A stretch of DNA of 13,926 nt from UBA5336 sp038526245 (GTDB lineage Bacteria > Pseudomonadota > Alphaproteobacteria > Caulobacterales > Hyphomonadaceae). The stretch spans positions 1-13,926 of the forward strand of contig JBCBGZ010000072.1 in the NCBI GenBank assembly GCA_038526245.1, read 5' to 3'. Both the position numbers and the translations under genes were made by a program. Positions 1-8,600 of this stretch are shown in pieces (position 1 is the first letter of the stretch; each line of letters starts with the position of its first letter). The notes under the pieces were generated by a model, which did no database searches, had not been told where the DNA came from, and worked only from the letters and a program-made list of their open reading frames with translations.

Positions 1-915
1 CTGTGTGTCGTAATCGTAACGCACCCAATTTCCATGGACATCGGTCACTTCGGTTGCTGCAAGGATCTCAACGCTACGTTCTAGAAGCGCGTTGTAGCCT
101 CCACCAATAGTGCCGTAGTTCAACGCACGTCGGCTGATGTATCGATCGAAGCGGTAGGTATCTCCATTCGGCCCTACGGCGATGAAACCTTCACCTCCAT
201 CACTGGCGCTGCCGCAATATAGATAGAAGTTCGATGACGTTGCGTGTGTCGCGTTCGCCGGAAACTTGTCAGAAGCAGGCGCTTCGAGAATGTGTTGGCC
301 CTGTTGACCCGGCACGTCCATGATAAGTCCTTGCGAATACTGCTGACGGGTCGCCTGGGTGAAAACCTGCAGCACGCCGGGCTGAGACGTCGATGTCGGT
401 TGGACCGGAAAGTTCTGAGCAAAGCTGTTGGAACAGCGATTTCCCACCCAAGGCTCCATAGACGTCACGGTGATCCTGGGAACGACATACTGCCAATCGC
501 CAAACTCCTGCTTTTCACTCCAGTGATAATGATACCCCTGAGCGCGCTTGCGTGTCAGAGTCACTGGAAGCGCGCTGTTTCCCGGAAGACTGACATCTGT
601 GTGGGTGAACACAATTGAACCAGTATGGGGATCAATCCCGTCGCCAAGTATATCGGTTCCGAATGCCGTCAGTCGCTCGTCTGCGTTTTGCCGCTGCTCC
701 CATTCTTCATAAGGAACTGGCACGCCACTTCCGCCAAAAATGGGATCGCCCGGCGCAATCAGGTTTGTCTTAGGTCCGTCTGGCGGAGCGTTTGGATCAA
801 ACGGATTGATGGGTGTATTGGTATTGCCTGGTGACGGGGCCTCCTGTCCGAAACCTGGCCCCGAAGACGCCAGAACAACAGCCGCTAAGCAGACCAAAAA
901 ACGAACAATTGCCAT
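1..915 (-). CDS. RHS/YD-type secreted protein, N-terminal part (runs off left edge)
   Basis: The reading frame is open from ATG at 915 to base 1 without a stop, so only the first 305 residues are visible. A GGAGG ribosome site lies about 7 nt upstream. Residues 1-24 look like a Sec signal peptide (MAIVRF, then LVCLAAVVLASSG, cleavage near GFGQ/E). A Pro/Asn/Asp-rich linker follows, then a segment around residues 86-115 reading GTDILGDGID, HTGSIVFTHTDVSLPG and LPVTLTRKR. This is the kind of opening seen in RHS-repeat/YD-repeat proteins, where a plug-like region precedes the repeats. The visible end, VTDVHGNWVRYDYD, matches the 'GNWV-Y-Y' style of RHS/YD strands. Such proteins are large secreted or surface shell proteins, sometimes polymorphic toxins; no toxin domain is visible here. 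GC counted over bases 1-120 is 61/120, lower than the secretion genes (41/60 in 4261-4320). Family assignment is by motif memory only. Confidence 0.75.
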   Translation of the reverse strand, partial: MAIVRFLVCLAAVVLASSGPGFGQEAPSPGNTNTPINPFDPNAPPDGPKTNLIAPGDPIFGGSGVPVPYEEWEQRQNADERLTAFGTDILGDGIDPHTGSIVFTHTDVSLPGNSALPVTLTRKRAQGYHYHWSEKQEFGDWQYVVPRITVTSMEPWVGNRCSNSFAQNFPVQPTSTSQPGVLQVFTQATRQQYSQGLIMDVPGQQGQHILEAPASDKFPANATHATSSNFYLYCGSASDGGEGFIAVGPNGDTYRFDRYISRRALNYGTIGGGYNALLERSVEILAATEVTDVHGNWVRYDYDTQ

Positions 916-1214
916 GCGCCCCTCCAAAATGTCCCACCAATAGCCTCGCCTCGGGCAACGAAAAATCAACCCATGCACAAAAACTTCATATTCAGCGCGG
1001 CTCGGTTGAATTTAATCTTGCGATTCCATCGGCTTGATTGCGACGAATTCCAGTCGTTCATGCCGCATGGTGTTCTGGCAGAAAAGGGCCAAATTGAGAC
1101 GACCGAAGCAGGATTGCTCGTCGACTGGAATTCGCCGGAAGCGGACATTCGCCAGCCAGCACGACGGGTCCATCTTTGGTGGTCAAACAGACATAGGTTT
1201 GTTTCGAAGTGTGA
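916..1214. other. Gene-poor spacer between the RHS-type gene and the tolC-like gene
   Basis: About 300 bases separate the start of the RHS-type gene (read leftward) from the stop of the TolC-like gene. No convincing coding region was found: the open frames lack ribosome sites and run antisense into the TolC-like gene. The stretch should contain the RHS-type promoter, but no clear -35/-10 pair was recognised. Around 1120-1200 the plus strand carries two spaced 'GG-A-ACAGACAT'-like segments (GGAAGCGGACATTCG at 1137-1151 and GGTCAAACAGACATAGG at 1181-1197). In translation they resemble the '(G)GKADI' strings of degenerate intergenic repeats common in alphaproteobacterial genomes. This is only a resemblance. 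No terminator hairpin with a T-run was seen after the TolC-like gene. Confidence 0.4.
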
Positions 1215-2492
1215 TCAGGACCGGTCTACCAAGTCACCCGTGAGTGCACGGAGGTTGATGCGCTCCCGGGCAAGGCTTAATTCGATTGTGACGGCCTGCA
1301 ATCGGGCAGCTTCAAGTTCCAATCGGTCTTCGACGAGCTCGGGCAGTGTTCGCACGCCCGCGTCGAATTCAGCTTCCGCAGCGCTGAACTGATCGGCCTG
1401 CCGGTCGACAACGTCCTGGCGCCGGGCGAGCTGCGCCTCAAGGGACAACAGCCTCCGGCTCGATACTTCCACCGCCTCAATAAGGTCCCGCCGGAAGGCC
1501 TCTCGTTCGCTGCGACGGGTGGCGAGGTCTGCGCCAGCGCGGCGGCGTTCTGCGTTGAGCGCGTTACCGGATAGCAGCGGCACACTCACATCGACACCTA
1601 TTCGGTCGCGATATTCCCATTGGCCGACCCGGTCGTCATAGGCGTAGGATGCGACACCAACGAGATCGATTGCCGGAAGGCGGTTGCGGGCCGCGCGCTC
1701 TACAGAAGCGTCCTGGGCGTTGATCTCCGCCGACAGCACTCGCAGCTCGCTATTGTTTTCCAGGGCTGCATCAACCCGGTCGATGATACTGCTGGTCCCG
1801 TCAGCATGCGGGCGAACGCTTGTGACGGTGCAAGGACGGACAACCTCTCCCAAGTCTGAAGACAGCGCGGTGGACAAGCGGTCGCGCTCAAATGTGAGCT
1901 CGAGCCGGTCTGCCGAAGCCTCCGCGAGCCTGGCGGCCACTTCTGCGAGATCAGCGCGCGTTGCAGCGCCCAGATCCAATGCGGCTTCTGTGGCCGCAAG
2001 TTGCCGCCTGAAAAACGCCTCGCGCTCCGCCGTGATCGACAACCGGGCTTCGATTTCCACCAGCCCGATATACGCATCCGCCGTGTCCAGAGCTGCGTTG
2101 GTTTCAGCGGAATCGATCGAAAAGCGCCGGGCATCGACCAGGCTTTGGGCGGCTTGCCGATCGAGTCTCGAGACGCCGAAATCATAGATTCTCTGGGAGG
2201 CCCGCAAACCGACCGTATTTTCGATCCCGGCACCGGTGAGCCCTTCATCCCCGGCTTGGGTGCGGGCAAAGGCGGAGAGTTGTGGCCGGCGAATGGCCTC
2301 GGCATCCACAAGATCTGCAAGGGCACGGTCGCGCGCAGCTTCTGCGGCACCGACCGATGGGCTGTTGAGAACCGACAGCCGCAGAGCATCCTGCAGGGGT
2401 AAACAGGCATCTGGGGGCGATTGTGCGTGGGTGACAGCGCCCGGTGCGAGGGCGACCAGCGCTGCCGCCAACGTCTTGAATGGGGTCGCCAT
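1215..2492 (-). CDS. TolC-family outer-membrane channel of the type I secretion system
   Basis: A 425-residue protein that would form the trimeric outer-membrane and periplasmic exit duct of the exporter. Residues 1-23 are a signal peptide (MATPFKTLAAALVALAPG, cleavage near THAQ/S). The rest is long Ala/Glu/Arg/Leu-rich alpha-helical coiled coil in two similar halves, each containing a short strand segment typical of outer-membrane efflux (OEP) proteins: VGLRASQRIYDFGVSRLDRQ in the first half and IGVDVSVPLLSGNALNAERR in the second. The chosen start gives a clean signal peptide. Its ATG shares one base with the TGA of the adaptor gene (TGATG), indicating translational coupling. The frame stays open upstream to 2747, but that extension is antisense-like sequence inside the adaptor gene and was rejected. 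Being last in an ABC-HlyD-TolC string makes it a dedicated channel (prtF-like order) rather than a housekeeping TolC. Confidence 0.9.
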   Translation of the reverse strand: MATPFKTLAAALVALAPGAVTHAQSPPDACLPLQDALRLSVLNSPSVGAAEAARDRALADLVDAEAIRRPQLSAFARTQAGDEGLTGAGIENTVGLRASQRIYDFGVSRLDRQAAQSLVDARRFSIDSAETNAALDTADAYIGLVEIEARLSITAEREAFFRRQLAATEAALDLGAATRADLAEVAARLAEASADRLELTFERDRLSTALSSDLGEVVRPCTVTSVRPHADGTSSIIDRVDAALENNSELRVLSAEINAQDASVERAARNRLPAIDLVGVASYAYDDRVGQWEYRDRIGVDVSVPLLSGNALNAERRRAGADLATRRSEREAFRRDLIEAVEVSSRRLLSLEAQLARRQDVVDRQADQFSAAEAEFDAGVRTLPELVEDRLELEAARLQAVTIELSLARERINLRALTGDLVDRS

Positions 2493-3793
2493 CAGCCTGT
2501 CCTCAGCCCTTTGAACACCGACTCCATCATCGGCGCGAACAGGTAGTCGAGCGTGGTCCGGCTGTGTCCGGAATAGATAAAGGCATCGACCGGCATGCCC
2601 GGAACGATCTCGATGGTGTCGCCCGGCGCGAGCGCATCGGTCGCAAGCAGAATTCGCGCTTCGTAATAGTCCGTGCCATTTACCGGATCTGTTTTCAGAT
2701 CGGCGCTGACACTTTGGACCTCGCCTTCGATCCGGGGGGATTCCCAACTGCGATAGGCCGAGATCTGCGTGCGAACCGTCTGGCCGACGAAGATACTTGC
2801 CCGGTCCGTGGGACGGATCCGAACCGATGCCACCACACGTTGCTCTTCTGGCACAATCTCCATGATGGTTTCAGCTGAGGTCACGACGGACCCCGGCGTT
2901 GTGAAGCCCAGATTGAGGACTTCACCCGACACCGGCGCGACAATCACCGCCCGGTCGAGGACATCCTGGGCGGCGTTGAGGCTCTCCAGAGCGGCAAGCC
3001 GTTCTGCACGTGCGTCGCGCAGCTCTGAAGACGCGTTTTGTCGGCGTTCAGCGCGAAGCTGGTCGATCTGCCGCTCGGCATCGCTGGCGGATGCGGTGGC
3101 TTCGTCACGTTCGGCGGTTAGGCGTGCGATATCGGCGTTCAGGCCCGCAACCTCTCTCTCCAGGCGCGCCACCTGATCTGCCCGAACCATCTGATTGGAG
3201 AGAAGCGCGGTGTTGCGCTCCAACTCGTCTTCAGCGATGCCGAGGGCCGACTGGGTGCTGTTGATCTGGGCGTCCTTCAGGCTTGCTGTGCGGCGAGCGG
3301 CGGACGCTCTTTGGCTCAACAGCCTGACCTCTGCTTCGAGCGACAGCCGGTTGGCATCGAAGAGGTTCAGCTCTTCAGCCACAAGCGCATCGAGACTGGC
3401 GACGTTCAGTTCGAGATCTTCGAGTGCAGAGAAATCGAGGACGTCGAGTCCCTCTAAAACAGCCTGCAACCGCGCTTCGCGCGCCGCCAGAGCGCCAATC
3501 TGTGTTTGCAACTGGTCGCGGTTTGAGAGGGATGCCGTCTCCTTGAGCGTCACCACAATCTGCCCGGCCTCGACCAACTCCCCTTCCCGGACATTGATCG
3601 CTTCGATGATGCCGCCCTCAAAGTGCTGCACCACCTGGCGGTCGTTCTCCACGATGATCTTGCCACCGGCAGCCACGCCTTCTTCGAGGGGGGCAAACCC
3701 GGTCCAAGCGAGGAAACCGCCAAGGCCAAGCGCGCAGGCATACCCCGACGCGCGGACCATTCCGTCTCGTTCAGTCTCTTTTTCGGAGGTCAT
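2492..3793 (-). CDS. HlyD/PrtE-family type I secretion periplasmic adaptor
   Basis: A 433-residue membrane-fusion protein linking the ABC exporter to the TolC-like channel. A short cytoplasmic N-terminus is followed by one membrane segment at about residues 14-33. Next comes a biotinyl/lipoyl-like half-motif (VENDRQVVQHFEGGIIEAI, then VREGELVEAGQIVVTLKET, about 49-86). A long helical coiled-coil hairpin spans about 90-280, rich in Arg/Ala/Glu/Leu. The second lipoyl half (VIVAPVSGEVLNLGFTTPGS) and a beta-barrel region follow, ending in RTTLDYLFAPMMESVFKGLR, a C-terminus characteristic of type I secretion HlyD proteins. Length is normal for the family. Its ATG overlaps the TGA of the ABC gene by four bases (ATGA), and its own stop overlaps the TolC-like start, so the three are coupled. 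Confidence 0.93.
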   Translation of the reverse strand: MTSEKETERDGMVRASGYACALGLGGFLAWTGFAPLEEGVAAGGKIIVENDRQVVQHFEGGIIEAINVREGELVEAGQIVVTLKETASLSNRDQLQTQIGALAAREARLQAVLEGLDVLDFSALEDLELNVASLDALVAEELNLFDANRLSLEAEVRLLSQRASAARRTASLKDAQINSTQSALGIAEDELERNTALLSNQMVRADQVARLEREVAGLNADIARLTAERDEATASASDAERQIDQLRAERRQNASSELRDARAERLAALESLNAAQDVLDRAVIVAPVSGEVLNLGFTTPGSVVTSAETIMEIVPEEQRVVASVRIRPTDRASIFVGQTVRTQISAYRSWESPRIEGEVQSVSADLKTDPVNGTDYYEARILLATDALAPGDTIEIVPGMPVDAFIYSGHSRTTLDYLFAPMMESVFKGLRTG

Positions 3794-5496
3794 CGTTTCA
3801 TCTCCCGGATCTTTGTAATCTTGGACGGTGGGGCCGCTTTGTTCACGGGCTGGGCGACGATCGCGCCGCGATTGACGGTGAAAACAATGTCCGCTTCGGC
3901 GAGTAGCCGGGGATCGTGGCTCGCCACCAAGGCAACGGCGCCATCCGCAACGCGCGACTTCAAGGCATGGATGGCCCGGCCGGCGGCATCGGCGTCGAGA
4001 TTGGCTGTGGGCTCATCGAGCAGCATTAGAACGGGCGACCCAAAAAAGGCTCGCGCCATGCCGATCAACTGGCGTTGGCCGGCCGACAGGTGCACGCCAC
4101 CCGGGCCGACGAGTGTGTCATAGCCATCGGGCAAGCCGAGGATCAGGTCATGGGCGCCAGCGAGCTGCGCCGCAGCAAACATCTCTTCGGCCGAGCCGGA
4201 GCCGAAGCGGGAGATGTTCTCCGCAACGGTGCCGGGAAATAGCTCCACATCCTGGGGCACATAGCCCATGTGGCGACCCCGATCCGCGCTCGGCCAATTG
4301 TGGATGCTGCGGCCGCCGAGGTCTGCTGAGCCCGAGGCCAGTGGCCAGGCACCAGCCAGCGTTTGCAGGAGGGTGGTCTTGCCGGAGCCATTGGCGCCGA
4401 CAACGCCTACCAAAGTGCCTTCTTCCAGCGTGACACTAAACGGCCGGATCAGGGGGATCTCGCTGCCCGGCGCCGTAACCGATAGCCGGTCGATGTCCAA
4501 ACGTGCCTTGGGCGCGGGAAGCGGTGTTTTCTCGTCCTCGATGGTGATGTGCCCAAGTCGGCCATGGACGTCACCCCAGGCAGTCTTCGCCTGAACAATG
4601 GACCGCCAGCTGCCGACAATCATGTCGATCGGTGCAAGGGCGCGGGACAGGATGATTGACGCGGCGACAATACCGCCAGGTGACAATTGCTGTGACAGGG
4701 CGAGCGCTGCGCCAGCGCCCAAGATGAACACCTGAAGGATTTGGCGCAGGCCCCTCGAAATGGCGGTGAACGCGCTGTCGCTGCGCGATGCCCGGGCATT
4801 TTGTGTGTCACCCTCCTGTTTTACCGATTTCCATGTGTCATAGGCGCGGCCCACCAGCCCCATCGCCACCAATGCCGAACGCTGGCGGGCGAGGCCTTCT
4901 GCGAGTTGCCCCGCCCTCGCATGGACCATCGCCACTTCACCGGCGGGCTTGCGACTCAGCCATTCCGATAAGGCAGCGACGGCGAAGACGATCAGCGCGC
5001 CCCCGACACTCAGCCAACCGAGAAGTGGGTGGATCAGGAACAGGACACCAATGAAAAGCGGCGCGAATGGCAGGTCAAAGAAGGCCAGCAGTGTTCCGTG
5101 CTGGTAGGGACTCTGCACCCTCGAAACATTTGAGAGGTCGCGCGGCAGCGCCGAGGGCGGGTCAAGGGCGCGCTCAAACCTCGCGAATGCCTTTTCCGAA
5201 AGGGCGGCGTCCAGTTTGGCACCCGCGATGGCCGCCAGGCGCCGCCTGCCCGCTTCAGCAGCCGCATAAATCGTGAGCAAGAAAACGGCGATGACCGTCA
5301 TCCAGATGAGCGTGTGCGCCGAGCCCGACGACAGCACACGGTCGTAGATCTGGAGCATGTAGAGCGGGGAGACCATCAAGAGCAGGTTGACCGCAAAGCT
5401 GAACCCAAAAAGCCCACGCACGCGGCGGGGTTGAGCGCCAGACATTTGCCAGAGCCATTTGAGTGTGGATGGGGGTTTTACAGCGCCGTCGCCCAT
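3790..5496 (-). CDS. Type I secretion ABC permease/ATPase (PrtD family)
   Basis: A 568-residue half-transporter that would dimerise in the inner membrane and energise export of the neighbouring RTX protein. The N-terminal membrane domain (about residues 25-310) has the PrtD-like signatures PLYMLQIYDRVLSSGS (44-59) and FFDLPFAPLFIGVLFLIHPLLG (139-160). There is no N-terminal C39 peptidase-like extension, so it is of the short PrtD type. The nucleotide-binding domain has Walker A GANGSGKTT (367-375), Q-loop Gln415 (YVPQD), signature LSAGQ (470-474, Ala instead of the commoner Gly), Walker B VLMLLDEP (489-496) with catalytic Glu495, D-loop ANLD and H-loop His527 (ASHD). All key residues are present. 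The ATG has GGAG 7 nt upstream. It is first of the exporter trio and lies 119 bases downstream of the cargo gene, beyond two hairpins. Confidence 0.95.
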   Translation of the reverse strand: MGDGAVKPPSTLKWLWQMSGAQPRRVRGLFGFSFAVNLLLMVSPLYMLQIYDRVLSSGSAHTLIWMTVIAVFLLTIYAAAEAGRRRLAAIAGAKLDAALSEKAFARFERALDPPSALPRDLSNVSRVQSPYQHGTLLAFFDLPFAPLFIGVLFLIHPLLGWLSVGGALIVFAVAALSEWLSRKPAGEVAMVHARAGQLAEGLARQRSALVAMGLVGRAYDTWKSVKQEGDTQNARASRSDSAFTAISRGLRQILQVFILGAGAALALSQQLSPGGIVAASIILSRALAPIDMIVGSWRSIVQAKTAWGDVHGRLGHITIEDEKTPLPAPKARLDIDRLSVTAPGSEIPLIRPFSVTLEEGTLVGVVGANGSGKTTLLQTLAGAWPLASGSADLGGRSIHNWPSADRGRHMGYVPQDVELFPGTVAENISRFGSGSAEEMFAAAQLAGAHDLILGLPDGYDTLVGPGGVHLSAGQRQLIGMARAFFGSPVLMLLDEPTANLDADAAGRAIHALKSRVADGAVALVASHDPRLLAEADIVFTVNRGAIVAQPVNKAAPPSKITKIREMKR

Positions 5497-5526
5497 GGGG
5501 TTACTCCGTCGAACTCATGTCTATTG

Positions 5527-5570
5527 AAAAAAGGGGTCGCCGGTCCGGACGGGGGTTTCCGGACCGGCGA
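5527..5570 (-). terminator. Rho-independent terminator/attenuator between cargo and exporter genes
   Basis: A perfect 12-bp inverted repeat (arms 5537-5548 and 5559-5570, TCGCCGGTCCGG with its complement) encloses a 10-nt loop. Read on the minus strand it is followed by CCCC and then six T (5532-5527). The GC-rich stem plus T-run is the classic intrinsic terminator form, although the four C before the T-run may weaken it. Only 30 bases lie between the T-run and the ABC start codon. Such leaky terminators between a secreted cargo and its type I exporter are known in hly-type and S-layer loci. That this one is leaky is inferred. Confidence 0.85.
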
Positions 5571-5571
5571 G

Positions 5572-5605
5572 GGTTGAGCCTGATAGGGATGAAGCAGGCT
5601 CAACC
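5572..5605 (-). terminator. Second, upstream hairpin following the cargo gene
   Basis: A perfect 11-bp inverted repeat (GGTTGAGCCTG at 5572-5582 and CAGGCTCAACC at 5595-5605) with a 12-nt loop begins 10 bases after the cargo stop codon and abuts the terminator hairpin with one base between. It lacks its own T-run, so by itself it is more likely an mRNA 3'-end stabiliser, or part of a composite terminator, than a terminator. Confidence 0.7.
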
Positions 5606-5615
5606 GTTTCGCGGG

Positions 5616-8600
5616 CTACCAGCCGTCAGCGCCATTTAGCGTTTGGCTGGCAACTGCAGCGGCGTCGGCGTCATCGACGTCCAGATCGATATCAACGCCC
5701 ACAAAAGCACCAACTGGAGTGCCTGCCGGGGCATCCACTTCTCCCGATTCCGATGGAAGCGTTGAAAGCAGACCAAGCTCGACAGGGATTTCCGCGGCAA
5801 AGTCGACCGGTTCCAGGTCAGAGATCATTTGGGTCAGGTCGGCTTCTTCAGTCTCTGTCAGCGAAGCGGTTGCTGCCTCGGAGCCACCCTCGAAGACAAA
5901 GTTCTCAGCGGAGAAGCTTGAGAGCGCGTCGATGGCCTCCTGACCTTCCAGATCCGTCTGACGTGCCACGATCTTCAAGTCTGCTGACGCGTCGTTGAGG
6001 TTGGTCGAATAGACCAGCCGGTTCACACCGAGGTTCGAGTTCCAGTAGATGAAGAACCCGGCCCCATCGGCCTCGGTGAGCTCAGCGATTTGAGCCGCTG
6101 CCGTGCCCGCCAGGAAAGGCGTGTCCGGATTGGCGTCATTGTCTGAGTTCAGGAGCACGATGACATTGGTGCCCGCCGCGATGGAGGCCCCATCGGCATT
6201 GGCATCCAGTGCCAGGAACGACACGTCACCCTCTACACCAAAGTCTGCTGCATTGAGGCTGTAGACGTCTCCGCCCTCATTTGCCCCATCAATCGACCCG
6301 GCAGGTGCCTGGGCATCGGCGAGGAGGTCCACAACAACCGGACCGTTTTCACCGGCCGGGGCGTTGTGCAGATGGCCCACCGTCAGCGTGCTGACATCAA
6401 AATTCTCAATGTCGACTGTGGCGCTGTACGTCACCGTGCCATCAGGCGCGATGTCGAACGTCACTGTTCCGACGCCTTCCGCATCGGTGTCCACCGGCGG
6501 ATCCTGGACTTCCTGGAGGCCGTTGAGGATCGCCGTGAAGGTGACCGTGCCGTAGCCGCTGGCATCCCGGGCATCGCTTTCCAACTCCAGCTGCCCGCGC
6601 ACTTCGCCTGCCGGGAAGTTGGAGGAGTGGATGTTGAAGTAGATGTTGCCGGCTTCCGCCTCGCTGACGACCGAAGCATCGGTCTCAGCAAAGTCGACCG
6701 CGATGTCGAGCGTGGGGATCGTTGCCTCGCCGCCTTCGATGGACCCTTGAGTAGCATTGGCATCTGCAAGCAGATCAACCACCACGGGCCCGTTTTCACC
6801 GGCAGGCGCATTGTGCAGGTGACCGACAGTCAGGCGGGCCACATCGAAGTCTGTGACGTTGACCGACGCTTCGTAGGTCACCGAGCCATCATTTGCGACG
6901 GTGAAGACAACGGTGCCTGTACCATCGGCAAACGTATCCACGGCCGGATCCTGGACTTCCTGGGCGCCGTTCAGCACTGCTGAGAATGTCGCTGTGCCGT
7001 AGCCATTTGCATCCCGAGCATCTTCGGTCAGGGCCAATTGACCGCGAACCTCACCTGCCGGGAAGTCGGAAGAGTGGATGTTGAAATAGATGTTTCCAGC
7101 TTCCGCTTCGGCGAGCACCGAGCTTTCAACGGACGTCTCAGCAACCGTGATGTCCAGTTGGGGTTGTTCGATGGTCGAGCCTGTGACCGATCCATCTGCA
7201 GCGGCATCGGCGAGAATGTCCTGGACAACCGGTCCATTGGCACCTGCCGGAGCATTGTGGAGATGGCCAACCGTCAATGTGCCAATATCGAAGTTCTCGA
7301 TGTTCACCGCGGTGGTGTAAGATACCGAACCGTTCGCGACGGTGAAGGTAATGTTCCCGACACCATCGGCATTGGTCACCACGGCGGGATCCTGCACCTC
7401 GTTCTCGCCATTCAGAATGGCCGTGAACGTGACATCGCCATTCCCGGCTGCATCCCGCTCATCTGATACCAACACCAGCTGTCCGCGAACCTCACCGGCA
7501 GGGAAGTTGGAGGAGTGAATGTTGTAGTAGATGTTGCCGGCTTCGGCTTCCGATAGGACATCGGAGGTCGTGGCCGCAGTGTTTACGACAATGTCGAGCG
7601 CTGGAACGTCTACGGTCGATCCTGCGATCTCACCCGTGGTTTCTCGGGCATCGGCCAGGATGTCCTGGACCACTGGGCCGTTTTCACCGGCTGGCGCATT
7701 GTGGAGGTGTCCCACAGTGAGCGTATCGGGATCGAAGCTCTCGATATCGATATCGGTCGTGTAGGTGACCGAACCATCATTGGCGACCGTGAAGGTGATG
7801 GTGGCATCACCATCGGCATTGGTCACGACGGCTGGGTCCTGGACCTCGTTCTCACCATTCAGAATGGCTGAGAAGGTGACATCACCGTATCCTGCAGCAT
7901 CCCGCTCATCAGAAACCAGTTCCAATTGGCCGCGGACTTCACCGGCCGGGAAGTTTGACGAGTGAATGTTGTAATAGATGTTGCCAGCTTCGGCCTCTGA
8001 CAGAACCTCGGCCGTGGTGGCGGCGTCAGTCACATCGATCGCCAGAGTGCCAACATCATAGGTGCCGCCTTCGATGGATCCGAGATCTGCACGGGCATCG
8101 GCAAGGATGTCTACAACGACCGGCCCATTGGCGCCGGCTGGTGCGTTGTGGAAGTGGCCTACGGTGAGCGTGTCATCGTCGAACGCGTTGATCTCGATCA
8201 GCGTTTCGTAGGTCACCGTGCCGTCGGGCGCGATGAAGAAGGTCACCGTTCCAGTGCCCTCGGCTTCGGTTACGACCGGTGGGTCCTGGACCTCGTTTTC
8301 ACCATTGAGCACGGCAGTGAAGGTCACTGAGCCGAAACCAGCCTCATCCCGATTGTCCTCAGACAGCTCAAGCTGTCCGCGAACTTCGCCTGCCGGGAAG
8401 TTGGTGGAGTGGATGTTGAAGTAAATGTTGCCGGCCTCGGCTTCAAAGACGACATCGGCCGTCGTGCTGGCGCGCACCACTTCAATGGTCGTGGTGGGTG
8501 TGCCGAACTCGAAGTCCTCGATGAAGTCTTCATTGCCGACAATCTGGCGCCCTTCCGCTGAGACGTCAGCGCCGTCGAAGGGGTCACCCGCAAAGACAAC

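Noticed and set aside
973..1392. A 139-codon plus-strand open frame beginning in the spacer
   Set aside because: It runs antisense into the TolC-like gene, has low-complexity Ser/Arg composition there, and no ribosome site; the left part is treated as spacer or repeat relic.
2493..2747. N-terminal extension of the TolC-like frame
   Set aside because: The extension overlaps the adaptor gene out of frame and would bury a clear signal peptide; ATG 2492 fits the TGATG overlap.
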